Shown piece by piece: positions 16,480 through 24,664 of a stretch of DNA of 64,000 nt (the first letter of the stretch is position 1; each line of letters opens with the position of its first letter). The position numbers and the translations under genes are program-made. Origin of the DNA: Bernardetia sp. (lineage in GTDB: Bacteria > Bacteroidota > Bacteroidia > Cytophagales > Bernardetiaceae); contig JAHDBD010000001.1 of assembly GCA_020630575.1 (NCBI GenBank), forward strand, positions 248,001-312,000, written 5' to 3'. Under the pieces are notes generated by a model that saw only the letters and a program-made list of their open reading frames with translations, did no database searches and had not been told where the DNA came from.

Positions 16480-16794
16480 TTAAATCTTTCCATTCAAAAT
16501 AGACCAGCCACCACCATTATAAACATTGGTATAACCTTTTGATTGTAATAAACTTTTTGCACTTCCACTGCGCATTCCAGATGCACAACAGGTAATAATT
16601 ACTTGATTTTTGTCTTTAAAATGTCCAAGTTGATTTGCTAAAGTATCTAAAGGAATATTTTTAGAATTTTGAATATGTCCTGCTGCGTATTCACCTTTCG
16701 AACGAACATCGATAATAATTGCACCTTCATTTAAAAGAGCTTTGTAATCTGTTGGAGTTGATGAACCAAATAAATTTTTAATTGCGTCTAACAT
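16480..16794 (-). CDS. Single-domain rhodanese-like protein
   Basis: A 104-aa cytoplasmic rhodanese domain, expected to carry sulfane sulfur as a cysteine persulfide and pass it to an acceptor. The active-site loop is CASGMRSG with C70 and R75 (pattern CxxGxR), preceded by NQVIITC. The other family marks are AIIIDVRSKGEYAAGHI (residues 25-41) and NIPLDTL. There is no signal peptide. Length matches GlpE/PspE-type single-domain proteins. It is a single gene between convergent capA-like and the glycosyltransferase on the same strand 110 bases upstream. The partner is unknown. Confidence 0.9.
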   Translation of the reverse strand: MLDAIKNLFGSSTPTDYKALLNEGAIIIDVRSKGEYAAGHIQNSKNIPLDTLANQLGHFKDKNQVIITCCASGMRSGSAKSLLQSKGYTNVYNGGGWSILNGKI

Positions 16795-16903
16795 AATTGT
16801 ATATAATTGTAGAGTGTGTAAAACTAAATTGCATATAACAAAATTAGAGCATTCTCTTTACTAATTTGGTAACAGAAGTTACAGAAGCTAAAAACAATTA
16901 AAT

Positions 16904-17959
16904 TTATTTTTTTCTGTTTTTCCAAGATTGCCAACGGTTCAAAATAGGCTTTACTGTTGAGTTAAAAGGAAAAGAACGCAATCTAAAGGCTTTTGAAAGA
17001 CTGCTTTTTTTTGTAGAATTTAGGTAAGAAGACAAAACAGAATTATGAAATTCTTTTTTAGAAATAGGAAGGTCAATATTTTTAGATAAAAGCTCTGCCC
17101 AATATTCTCCTAAAAGGTCATTAAAAACGAGTTTGTTATAAATTTCTATTTCTTGATTTTTAGAATGAAGTAGTTCTAACCAATGCTGTACTTTTTCAAA
17201 AAAAGAACTATTATTTTGCTCAAAATCCATATTTCCTATTTTTTTATGAATGATTAATTCATCTTGATTGGCATAAATTCCTAATTCTTCTAATTGACTT
17301 TTATAGATTTTCAATATATTTCTACTTGCTGTTTCTTTTTGGGTTTGACTAATATTATTTTCGTGAATTCTGTATTTTACTAGAGATTCAGCCAAATTTG
17401 TAACCCTAGTTTTTTGTGAAATACGTATCCAAAGGTCGTAATCCTCTGTTGGTGGATAGTTTTCTCTATATTTTAAATCTGCAAATTCTTTTCTCATCAT
17501 GATAGAAGACTGTGCAAATTGATTAAAAAAAAGCAGTTTTGCAGGAATTCTTTCTGGGCGATGTTCTAGTTGCCAAGCTCCTTTGATTGTATTTTCCTCG
17601 TCAATAAGTGTAATCCAAGAACCTACCAAACCAAATTCATTATTTTTATCTAAAAAGTCCACTTGTTTTGCTAATCGTGTTGGTTCTGCATAATCATCAC
17701 AATCCAAAATGGCAATATACTTTCCTTTTGCTTCATCAAAAAGACGATTACGAGTATAAAAAATTCCTTTATTTCCATCATTTTCTAAAAAATGAATACG
17801 AGTATCTTGATACGATTTTACGATTTCTGCACTTTTATCGGTTGAGCCATCATTTATAATGACTAATTCAAAATCAGTATAAGTTTGATTTAAAATGCTT
17901 TCAATAGCCATTTTGAGAAATTTTTCTCCATTAAAAACAGGCATTACGACGCTTATCAT
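16904..17959 (-). CDS. Family 2 glycosyltransferase
   Basis: Transfers a sugar from a nucleotide-sugar donor, probably for surface polysaccharide or glycolipid synthesis at the inner face of the membrane; donor and acceptor are unknown. The start is taken at the ATG at 17959 (MISVVMPVFNGEKFLKMAIE), two codons inside a TTG alternative; this gives 351 aa. The GT-A fold is clear: SVVMPVFNG at the N-terminus, ELVIINDGSTDKSAEIV (residues 32-48), NKGIFYTRN, the metal-binding DCDD in YIAILDCDDYAEP near residue 90, and the catalytic-base region PPTEDYDLWIRIS. The last 130 residues are charged and helical, with a very basic end. No membrane segment. It is isolated from other polysaccharide genes. Confidence 0.9.
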   Translation of the reverse strand: MISVVMPVFNGEKFLKMAIESILNQTYTDFELVIINDGSTDKSAEIVKSYQDTRIHFLENDGNKGIFYTRNRLFDEAKGKYIAILDCDDYAEPTRLAKQVDFLDKNNEFGLVGSWITLIDEENTIKGAWQLEHRPERIPAKLLFFNQFAQSSIMMRKEFADLKYRENYPPTEDYDLWIRISQKTRVTNLAESLVKYRIHENNISQTQKETASRNILKIYKSQLEELGIYANQDELIIHKKIGNMDFEQNNSSFFEKVQHWLELLHSKNQEIEIYNKLVFNDLLGEYWAELLSKNIDLPISKKEFHNSVLSSYLNSTKKSSLSKAFRLRSFPFNSTVKPILNRWQSWKNRKK

Positions 17960-18103
17960 ATTCAATTACTAATTAAAAGTTACGAACTAAAATACTATTA
18001 CTTTCTTTGCTTTTTACAAAAATAGCTTAAACTTTATTCTATCTCAAACATTATTTATGAATAGAATTTCTATTCACATACAGAATTAAAATAAATCATT
18101 ATT

Positions 18104-18430
18104 ATGAAGACCATATATGCCAACCACAAATCAGTTCCTCAAAGGAAACAACTAACAGAAACACTAATTGAAACACTTACTGAGTCAGAAGAGCAACTAG
18201 ATGCTTCTTTAGAGCGTGAGTTAGTTCTTTTTAAAGATGAAAAAAATGAGCTAGACTATATTATTAAAACGATTATTCAAGTTTGTAAACTCTCTTCTGG
18301 AGATGCTTTTGACGTAGTCACAGAGGCAAATACAAAAGGACACTCAACTATTACAACAGGTACATTCAATGAACTCAAACCACTTCGAAAAGCTGTTTGT
18401 GATAAAAATATTTGGGTAGAGATTTTATAA
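18104..18430 (+). CDS. clpS: ClpS-like Clp protease adaptor
   Basis: ClpS delivers N-end-rule substrates to ClpAP or ClpCP. The 108-aa protein has a charged N-terminal extension of about 38 residues and then the ClpS core: ELVLFKDEKNELDYIIKTII (the LYNDD-like strand reads LFKDE here), VCKLSSGDAFDVVTEANTKG, HSTITTGTFNELKPLRKAV and NIWVEI. The usual NDD acidic loop that meets the substrate N-terminal amine is KDE, and the strongly conserved metal or ligand histidine of the VHxxG helix is replaced (EANTKGHS). Ligand choice may therefore differ from E. coli. clpP lies 8 kb away in the same window. Fold assignment good; adaptor activity inferred. Confidence 0.78.
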   Translation: MKTIYANHKSVPQRKQLTETLIETLTESEEQLDASLERELVLFKDEKNELDYIIKTIIQVCKLSSGDAFDVVTEANTKGHSTITTGTFNELKPLRKAVCDKNIWVEIL

Positions 18431-18481
18431 TTCATCTATATACACACACTAAAACAGCTTTCAAAGCTGCTCTATTTTATG

Positions 18482-18489
18482 TATTTTTG
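18482..18489 (+). promoter_or_regulatory. Possible -7 box upstream of recR
   Basis: TATTTTTG fits TAnnTTTG. It is about 140 bases before recR, which leaves a long leader, so the assignment is tentative. Confidence 0.3.
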
Positions 18490-18626
18490 TAAGCTATTTT
18501 GCTATGAGAGTATCAAAAAAAGTCTTTTAAAATATAACTAAAGCTATAGAGATTACGTTTTTTGCAGTCAAAATATTCTATTGTTTTTAAATGATGACTG
18601 TTTACTGAAAAACTGATAACTGAACT

Positions 18627-19226
18627 ATGAATTATCCCTCCAAATTAGTAGAAGATGCTGTAAACGAAATTTCTCGTTTGCCAGGTATTGGTAAAAAATC
18701 AGCTTTGCGTTTGGCTCTGCACTTGCTTAGACAAGAAATGCAAGACGTAGAAGAACTCACTAAATCATTAATTGCTCTTCGTGAAAAAACAGTGTATTGC
18801 AAAAAATGTCATACTATTTCAGATACAGATATTTGTAGTATTTGTAAAAGTCCGAAGCGAGATGAAACACTGATTTGTGTAGTAGAAGAAGTTCCTGATT
18901 TGCTGGCTATTGAAAATACGGCTCAATATAATGGATTGTACCACGTTTTAGGAGGAGTTATTTCGCCTATTGAGGGAATTAGTCCGTCAGATTTGAATAT
19001 TGATTCTTTACTAGAACGCACACAAAATGGCGTGAAAGAGGTTATTTTAGCTCTTAATGCTACAATGGAAGGGGATACAACGGCTTTTTATCTCACCAAA
19101 AAACTAAGAAAACAAGGGGTGAAAGTCAGTGGAATTGCTCGTGGTGTTCCTATTGGAAGTGAACTTGAATATACCGATGAAATTACATTGGGAAGAAGTA
19201 TTGCCAAACGAATTATGTTTGATTAA
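18627..19226 (+). CDS. recR: Recombination mediator RecR
   Basis: RecR works with RecO (and RecF) to load RecA on SSB-coated single-stranded gaps. The 199-aa protein has the expected length and parts: an N-terminal helix-hairpin-helix ([19 protein letters not shown], residues 16-34), a four-cysteine zinc finger (C58, C61, C70, C73), and a Toprim domain ([16 protein letters not shown], then [16 protein letters not shown], then [19 protein letters not shown]). The C-terminal segment [19 protein letters not shown] is typical. The ATG at 18627 is the first plausible start. It converges with the SixA-like gene with no gap at all (stop codons abut at 19226/19227). Confidence 0.97.
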   Translation: MNYPSKLVEDAVNEISRLPGIGKKSALRLALHLLRQEMQDVEELTKSLIALREKTVYCKKCHTISDTDICSICKSPKRDETLICVVEEVPDLLAIENTAQYNGLYHVLGGVISPIEGISPSDLNIDSLLERTQNGVKEVILALNATMEGDTTAFYLTKKLRKQGVKVSGIARGVPIGSELEYTDEITLGRSIAKRIMFD

Positions 19227-19739
19227 TTATAGAGTAACCACTTCAAAGCCATTTTCTGGAACACGAATTTCTTCTATTTTGCCACTTCCTCGTGTTATTT
19301 CTGTCCAATTTTCTACATCAAAAGAAAAAATAACTAAACTACAAGGACTTAGAAATCCATAATCTTTTTCTGAAAGTAAATAAATTAGGGCAGAAACAGC
19401 AGGGTTGTGATTGACCAAAAACAAATTATTGATATAGTTATCATCAATTTGATTGATAAAACGTAGCAAATCTACTTCTGAACATTGATATAAATCTTCT
19501 TCTATTTGTATTTGAGAAGGAGCATAGTGCATTCCATTGGCAATAAGACGAGCCGTAGTTTGCGCTCTAACAGCAACACTACTAACAATCTTATCTACTT
19601 CAAAATTTTCTTCACGTAAAAGTTGCCCCAAACGCATAGCATCTTGAATACCATGTTCGGTCAGTTTTCGTTTTAAATCTGGGTTTGAAAGACTGTACCC
19701 TTCCGTTTGTGCATGACGGAGTAAAAATAGTTTTTTCAT
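19227..19739 (-). CDS. SixA-like histidine phosphatase
   Basis: A histidine-phosphatase-superfamily protein of the small SixA type, which can dephosphorylate phosphohistidine domains; the substrate here is unknown. In 170 aa the signature LLRHAQTEGYS places the catalytic R8-H9 (RHA replaces the usual RHG). Then come LTEHGIQDAMRLGQLLREE, VDKIVSSVAVRAQTTARLIA and the second catalytic histidine in NLFLVNHNPAVSALIYLL. All core residues are present and the length fits. No signal peptide. It converges head-on with recR, with the two stop codons touching and no room for a separate terminator. Confidence 0.88.
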   Translation of the reverse strand: MKKLFLLRHAQTEGYSLSNPDLKRKLTEHGIQDAMRLGQLLREENFEVDKIVSSVAVRAQTTARLIANGMHYAPSQIQIEEDLYQCSEVDLLRFINQIDDNYINNLFLVNHNPAVSALIYLLSEKDYGFLSPCSLVIFSFDVENWTEITRGSGKIEEIRVPENGFEVVTL

Positions 19740-19877
19740 AACAAAATAAGTAGGTTAGGATAATATTTGATAATAATTTTACTTGAGCTAATTACACAAT
19801 AAAAAGATAATATTGTAAAAATCCAAGATACAAATAATTGTTTATTTAGTCAAATATTTTAAGACATTGATTCTATT

Positions 19878-20798
19878 TTAGTCATCAAAACCTTCTTTTC
19901 TGATACGCAAACGTGGACGTTTTGGAGGAATACTTTTTTCAACTTTATTGAAAGTAATATTTTTCTTTTCTTCTGTGCTTGTAGTATTATTTTCTCGCTC
20001 ATTTTCTGAATAAGAACCTATTTTTTTTGTGACAGTAGTCGTATTAGCCTCTTCTATCAATTCCTCTGTCGTTTTAGGTGATGCTTTCATTTTAGCTTTT
20101 AATTGTGCTAGAGCATCTTGTGGAGTAGGTAATTCAGGCAATGCTGCTGCATTTTTCCCCAATACTTGATCTACTTCTTTATCTACATCGCTATCATTAA
20201 CAGCAATATCTTCATAGGATTGAGCTAATGCTTCCTGCTCTTCTACTTTCATTTTCATATCGTCTAACATATCACTCATACTGTTTTTGCTAAGTGAAGA
20301 CATGCGTTCGTTAAGACGACGGCTTGTTTCAGAAAGGCGTGAACGAACTTTAAGGGTTTTTAGTTCGCCTTCCCACGTATTTATCTGGGTACGGATTTTT
20401 TGAATATCAATCTCTAGCTTACGAATCATGTTTTCATAAGCACGTAAGTTTTGTTCGTTTGCAGAAGAAACTCTCAAAATTTGGTCTTTTTGCCCAAGTG
20501 CTTTCAGCGCATACCGATCAGCTTCATCCATAGTAATATCGCCTTGTTCTGCTTTGCCTATAAATTGCATCGCTCTCTGTTCGTATTGGTCTGCTGCTCG
20601 GTGTGCTTGCTGGACATCTCTTTTTGTACGGATAGCCAATGCTTTCATTTCAGCAAGACTTTTCATGCTTTCAGCAAGGTCTTGTTTCAAATCCTTTATA
20701 GATTGTTCTGTGAGCGCAACAGGATCTTCTACTTTATCAAGTTTGGCGTGTGCTTTAGCTTTTCCGACATTAAAAAGACGTTTAAAAAATATCCACAT
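19878..20798 (-). CDS. pspA: PspA/IM30 (Vipp1) family protein
   Basis: ESCRT-III-like membrane-remodelling protein that binds stressed inner membranes. The ATG at 20798 (MWIFFKRLFNVGKAKAHAKL) is preferred to a TTG four codons earlier; this gives 306 aa. The amphipathic N-terminal helix is followed by the hallmark KVEDPVALTEQSIKDLKQDL and long coiled-coil helices up to about residue 210. After that comes a low-complexity tail with a lysine/threonine-rich linker and a basic end (PPKRPRLRIRKEGFDD). The tail makes it longer than E. coli PspA (222 aa). No pspF/pspB partner is adjacent; a PspC-domain gene is at 52.9 kb. Regulation cannot be read from the sequence. Confidence 0.88.
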   Translation of the reverse strand: MWIFFKRLFNVGKAKAHAKLDKVEDPVALTEQSIKDLKQDLAESMKSLAEMKALAIRTKRDVQQAHRAADQYEQRAMQFIGKAEQGDITMDEADRYALKALGQKDQILRVSSANEQNLRAYENMIRKLEIDIQKIRTQINTWEGELKTLKVRSRLSETSRRLNERMSSLSKNSMSDMLDDMKMKVEEQEALAQSYEDIAVNDSDVDKEVDQVLGKNAAALPELPTPQDALAQLKAKMKASPKTTEELIEEANTTTVTKKIGSYSENERENNTTSTEEKKNITFNKVEKSIPPKRPRLRIRKEGFDD

Positions 20799-21090
20799 AT
20801 AAAATAACAAATAATAATAATTTAGAATAGGGAAAATGACCTTAGAAGAATTACAAATTAAAAATTATGAATTGAAAGGTGATGTAGGTCAATCATGATT
20901 TTAACTAATAGTAACTTATTTAATTTTGATATTCTACTTCATTCTAATCCATAAAAAAGGTCTTATCCTTTTGCAAACGTTATAAAAGTAGCAATAGTTT
21001 TTGATTAATTTTTAATCCTTACAATCTTTACAGAATAAATTTTTGAAGGGCTTTAACTTATCAATTTATTTTCTAGTTTAAATAATCGTT

Positions 21091-21495
21091 TTATTTCTCA
21101 TATTTCTTTTTAAAATAAGAATAGGCTTCATTTACTTTTTGAGATTGCTCAACAGCCCAACGTTGTTTTTTTGGATCTGCTTGATGACGGTCTGGATGAT
21201 ATGCTTTCATCAACTTTTTATAAGCTGTCTTGACTTGCTCATAAGAAGCTCCTTCCGAAAGACCCAAAGTATGATAATAAATTCTTTCTTTTGGATTGGC
21301 TTTAGGGGCAGTAAACTCATATTCTGTATCAAATTCACTAGAATAAGAAGTAGAGTCATTATTTCCTAAAGAACCAAATTCTTTTTCATATTCATCTTCA
21401 ATAGCTTTCATATAATCATCATCTGAAAGCCCATTTTTCTCTAAGAAATCATTGGTAGTAGAGCGAATAATATTTTTTAATCTGTCGAAGAGCAT
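21091..21495 (-). CDS. J-domain protein with C-terminal DnaJ domain
   Basis: A 134-aa co-chaperone that would stimulate the ATPase of a DnaK partner. The J domain is at the C-terminus (residues 72-134): IYYHTLGLSEGASYEQVKTA, the catalytic HPD at 100-102 in AYHPDRHQAD, then VEQSQKVNEAYSYFKKKYE. The 70 residues before it are acidic and probably flexible, and there is no zinc finger or substrate-binding domain, so this is a type III J protein whose client is unknown. C-terminal J domains are less common than N-terminal ones. A dispersed inverted repeat lies directly upstream of the ATG. Confidence 0.88.
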   Translation of the reverse strand: MLFDRLKNIIRSTTNDFLEKNGLSDDDYMKAIEDEYEKEFGSLGNNDSTSYSSEFDTEYEFTAPKANPKERIYYHTLGLSEGASYEQVKTAYKKLMKAYHPDRHQADPKKQRWAVEQSQKVNEAYSYFKKKYEK

Positions 21496-21781
21496 AGTTT
21501 TTTATTTTAAAATGATGTTGTTGGTAGACACACCAACAACGGCAGAAGTAGTTTAATTATAAATAAGCAATAAATTGATATAATTTCAATAATAACGAAA
21601 GAAATGCTACAAACGTTTTCAGAATCTTATTTGAAGGTTAGTTGAGAGAAGCGCATAAAAATTTCATTTTCAATTAAAAATAATCAAAATTATTGTATTT
21701 GTTAGAATTTTTTGAAATAAAACTACTTACTAGGAAAATACAAGCCATTTTAGCTTCGCTGACTTACAGTTCCCTACAAAT
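21496..21781. other. Intergenic region upstream of the J-domain gene
   Basis: Apart from the inverted repeat at 21517-21548 nothing is recognised. The segment near 21752 (TTAGCTTCGCTGAC) resembles other GC-richer scraps in this window. No gene seen. Confidence 0.4.
21517..21548. repeat. Dispersed inverted repeat (GTTGTTGGTGT family), copy 2
   Basis: GTTGTTGGT and ACCAACAAC are separated by six bases, and the copy is followed by GGCAGAAG exactly as in copy 3 at 25948. It lies just upstream of the J-domain gene start, within its leader. Confidence 0.7.
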
Positions 21782-22429
21782 CTAAACTAATGATTTTATT
21801 CTACTGATTGTTTCCATTGGGTCAGGAGAAGAAAATACAAAATTACCTGCCACTAATACATCTGCCCCTGTATCGACAAGTTTTTTTGCATTCCCAGCAT
21901 TTACACCTCCATCGATTTCGATAAGAGCTTTTGAACCTGTTTTTAAGATTAATTCTTTTAACTGACTTACTTTTTTATAAGTTTGTTCGATAAATTTTTG
22001 ACCTCCAAAACCTGGGTTTACAGACATCAAACAAACTAAATCTGTTTCTTCAATTACATTTTCTAATTGAGAAATAGAAGTATGAGGGTTTACTGCAATT
22101 CCTGCTTTACATCCTAAATTACGAATTTGTTGAAGGTTTCTATGTAAATGTTGACAGGCTTCAATATGAACAGAAATTGTATTTGCACCTGCACGAGCAA
22201 AATTATCTACATATTTTTCAGGATTGACAATCATTAAATGAACATCTAAATGTTTTTTTGCGTGTTTTGCAATCGCTTCACAAACAGGAATACCAAACGA
22301 AATATTTGGCACAAAAACACCGTCCATGATATCGATATGAATCCAGTCAGCTTGACTTTTATTGAGCATTTCAACCTCGTTTTGGAGGTTTGCAAAATCA
22401 GAAGCGAGAATAGAAGGAGCGAGAAGCAT
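21782..22429 (-). CDS. rpe: Ribulose-phosphate 3-epimerase
   Basis: Interconverts ribulose 5-phosphate and xylulose 5-phosphate in the pentose phosphate pathway. The 215-aa TIM barrel has the family's normal length. The metal ligands are H31 and D33 in WIHIDIMDGVFVPNISFG, H64 in LDVHLMIVNP and an aspartate in ALIEIDGGVNAGN. The phosphate-binding loop follows in VNPGFGGQKF, then ADVLVAGNFVF near the end. All catalytic elements are intact. It lies 80 bases downstream of rny on the same strand, so the two may be co-transcribed; the gap holds an inverted repeat. Confidence 0.97.
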   Translation of the reverse strand: MLLAPSILASDFANLQNEVEMLNKSQADWIHIDIMDGVFVPNISFGIPVCEAIAKHAKKHLDVHLMIVNPEKYVDNFARAGANTISVHIEACQHLHRNLQQIRNLGCKAGIAVNPHTSISQLENVIEETDLVCLMSVNPGFGGQKFIEQTYKKVSQLKELILKTGSKALIEIDGGVNAGNAKKLVDTGADVLVAGNFVFSSPDPMETISRIKSLV

Positions 22430-22437
22430 AAATAAAG

Positions 22438-22505
22438 TTAGATTTTAGAAGTATGAAATTAGAAGTAATACAAATTTAGAAATTAAACTTCTAAAATCTA
22501 ATTTC
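22438..22505. repeat. Inverted repeat between rny and rpe
   Basis: TTAGATTTTAGAAGT on the left pairs with ACTTCTAAAATCTAA on the right, with about 33 bases between. Related AT-rich words recur near 52706-52760. It has no T-run, so a classic terminator is doubtful. Confidence 0.45.
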
Positions 22506-22510
22506 TAAAT

Positions 22511-24112
22511 TTATTTAGCATAATGTACAGCTCGTTTTTCACGAATAACTGTAACTTTTACCTGCCCTGGGTACTGCATTTCAGTTTGGATCTGTTGTGA
22601 AATTTTGAATGCAATTTCATCGGCTTTATCGTCCATTACATTTTCAGCATCAACAATAACACGCAATTCTCGTCCTGCTTGAATAGCATAACACTTATTT
22701 ACGCCATCATACGAAGTAGCTAGGCTTTCCAAATCTTGCAAACGTTTAATATATGATTCCATTGTTTCACGTCTTGCCCCTGGTCTTGAACCCGAAATAG
22801 CATCACAGGCTTGAATAACAGGTGAAAGCATCGAAGTCATTTCTATTTCGTCGTGATGCGCTCCAATTGCATTACAAACTTCTGCGTGTTCTCCATAACG
22901 TTGAGCAAGCTCCATTCCCAAAATAGCATGGGGTTTGTCTGGATCTTCAGTACAAACTTTTCCAATATCATGTAAAAGACCTGCACGTTTGGCAAGTTTT
23001 ACGTTTAAGCCCATTTCAGTTGCCATAGTGGCACAAAGACGAGTAACTTCTTTGGAGTGTTGTAATAAATTTTGTCCGTAAGAAGAACGAAAACGCATCT
23101 TTCCAACTAATTTTATTAGTTCTAAATGTAAGCCATGTATTCCTAATTCTATGACGGCTCTTTCTCCTAATTCTATAATTTGTTCTTCTAATTGTTCTGT
23201 CGTTTTGGCAACAACTTCCTCAATTCTTGCTGGGTGAACTCTTCCATCGGCTACCAAACGGTGCAAAGAAAGGCGAGCTATTTCTCTACGAACTGGGTCA
23301 AAACCTGAAATAGTAATTGCTTCTGGTGTATCATCAACAATAATTTCTACTCCTGTTGCAGCTTCTAAAGCTCTAATATTTCGTCCTTCTCTACCAATAA
23401 TTTTTCCTTTTATGTCATCACTTTCTAAATGGAAAATTGATACACAGTTTTCGATAGCATGTTCAGTTGCTGTTCTTTGGATAGTAGAAAGAACAATTCT
23501 TTTTGCATCTTTAGTGGCTGTAAGTTCTGCATCGCTCATTATTTGACGAATTTTGGCAGTAGCTAAGGTGTGTGCTTCTTTTTCTAAGGATTCAATAAGC
23601 TGACTTTTGGCTTCTTCGGCAGAAAGTCCTGACACTTTTTCTAATAAAACAATTTGTTCCTTTTCTAAACGATTGGCTTCTTCAAACTTGGTTTCGACGG
23701 CTTCCATTTTTTTATACAAATCATCTTTTCGCTGTTGGTGCTTATTGATTTCTTTGCCTAAAAGTTCTTGTTCCTTATTTAGAGAAACTTCTTTTTCTTT
23801 TAATTTTAATTCGATTTGTTGGAAACGCTGCTCTTGTTTTTTGAGTTTGGCTTCTTGAGAAGCTACATTTTTTTGTCGTTTATTAGACTCTCTTTGATGT
23901 TCTGCTTGAAGTTTCAAAAAGTGATCTTTTGCAGATAATTCTTTTTCTTTTAAAAGATTTGCAGCATCTGCTTTTGCAGTTTGCAAGATTGATTTGGCTT
24001 CGTTTTCTGCTTTTTCTTTTAGGCTTGTCAAAACTTTAATGAGCAAAAAACGCCCTATCAAAATTCCTACAACCAAAGCTACAATAGCCGTAATTGTGAT
24101 TTCAAGATACAT
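22511..24112 (-). CDS. rny: Ribonuclease Y
   Basis: Membrane-anchored endoribonuclease that starts mRNA decay. The 533-aa protein has an N-terminal transmembrane helix (residues 5-25, [20 protein letters not shown]) and a long charged coiled coil to about residue 210. Then comes a KH domain ([20 protein letters not shown], then [17 protein letters not shown]) and an HD domain with LLHDIGK and [11 protein letters not shown]. The C-terminal signature [20 protein letters not shown] is typical. Length and order match the family exactly. It is followed by rpe on the same strand; a 550-base gap lies upstream. Confidence 0.97.
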   Translation of the reverse strand: MYLEITITAIVALVVGILIGRFLLIKVLTSLKEKAENEAKSILQTAKADAANLLKEKELSAKDHFLKLQAEHQRESNKRQKNVASQEAKLKKQEQRFQQIELKLKEKEVSLNKEQELLGKEINKHQQRKDDLYKKMEAVETKFEEANRLEKEQIVLLEKVSGLSAEEAKSQLIESLEKEAHTLATAKIRQIMSDAELTATKDAKRIVLSTIQRTATEHAIENCVSIFHLESDDIKGKIIGREGRNIRALEAATGVEIIVDDTPEAITISGFDPVRREIARLSLHRLVADGRVHPARIEEVVAKTTEQLEEQIIELGERAVIELGIHGLHLELIKLVGKMRFRSSYGQNLLQHSKEVTRLCATMATEMGLNVKLAKRAGLLHDIGKVCTEDPDKPHAILGMELAQRYGEHAEVCNAIGAHHDEIEMTSMLSPVIQACDAISGSRPGARRETMESYIKRLQDLESLATSYDGVNKCYAIQAGRELRVIVDAENVMDDKADEIAFKISQQIQTEMQYPGQVKVTVIREKRAVHYAK

Positions 24113-24664
24113 TATATATATTTTCTTTAGATTGAATGAATGATTAAAATGATTTTTTAAGTAAATAAAAAAACATATTCATTTCTCTAAAAAAGAATAA
24201 ATAATCAATACTACTAATACAAAAACAAAAGTCTATAAAAAGTTTATAGATAAAGTCACATACGCAAAATGGTTCGAAACCCGTAGGGTTTTGAGAGACT
24301 AAAATGCTCAAAATTAGTTTTTATTTTTATGTATAGTAAAAACTTTAAATTAATTTTATGTATAAATTTCTGTAAATCAATTAATTATATTAAAATTCAG
24401 AATCGCTTTATTTTGCTATATATAGAAAATCATTTTTATTTTTTTGAAATAATTTGTTAAAATTAATCGTAAAAAATGATTTTGTTGAGTCGTAATGGTC
24501 AAGATTATTTCTCTTTTATTAGAGAAAAGTAAATCTAAATTGAAGATATTCTAAATTTTTATTTAAAATGCCCAAACAATTTGATTATACAATCTACAAA
24601 TTTAGCTTAGATAAAACGATTATGAAAGTAGTTTTTTGGGTTTTTTGATAATTTTTTAAAATAA
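24113..24664. other. Intergenic region upstream of rny
   Basis: No gene found. It contains a small hairpin at 24275-24293 (CGAAACCC, loop GTA, GGGTTTTG). The remainder is highly AT-rich. It lies between the end of egtB and the start of rny, both on the minus strand, and should hold the rny promoter. Confidence 0.5.
24275..24293. repeat. Short GC-richer hairpin
   Basis: CGAAACCC-GTA-GGGTTTTG can fold into an 8-bp stem. There is no T-run. It could be a degenerate dispersed repeat; its role is unknown. Confidence 0.45.

Noticed and set aside
24271..24295. GGTTCGAAACCC, which looks like part of a tRNA T-arm
   Set aside because: The stem would be too short, no acceptor stem, anticodon arm or D-arm can be drawn around it, and the same bases form a better simple hairpin with GGGTTTTG.
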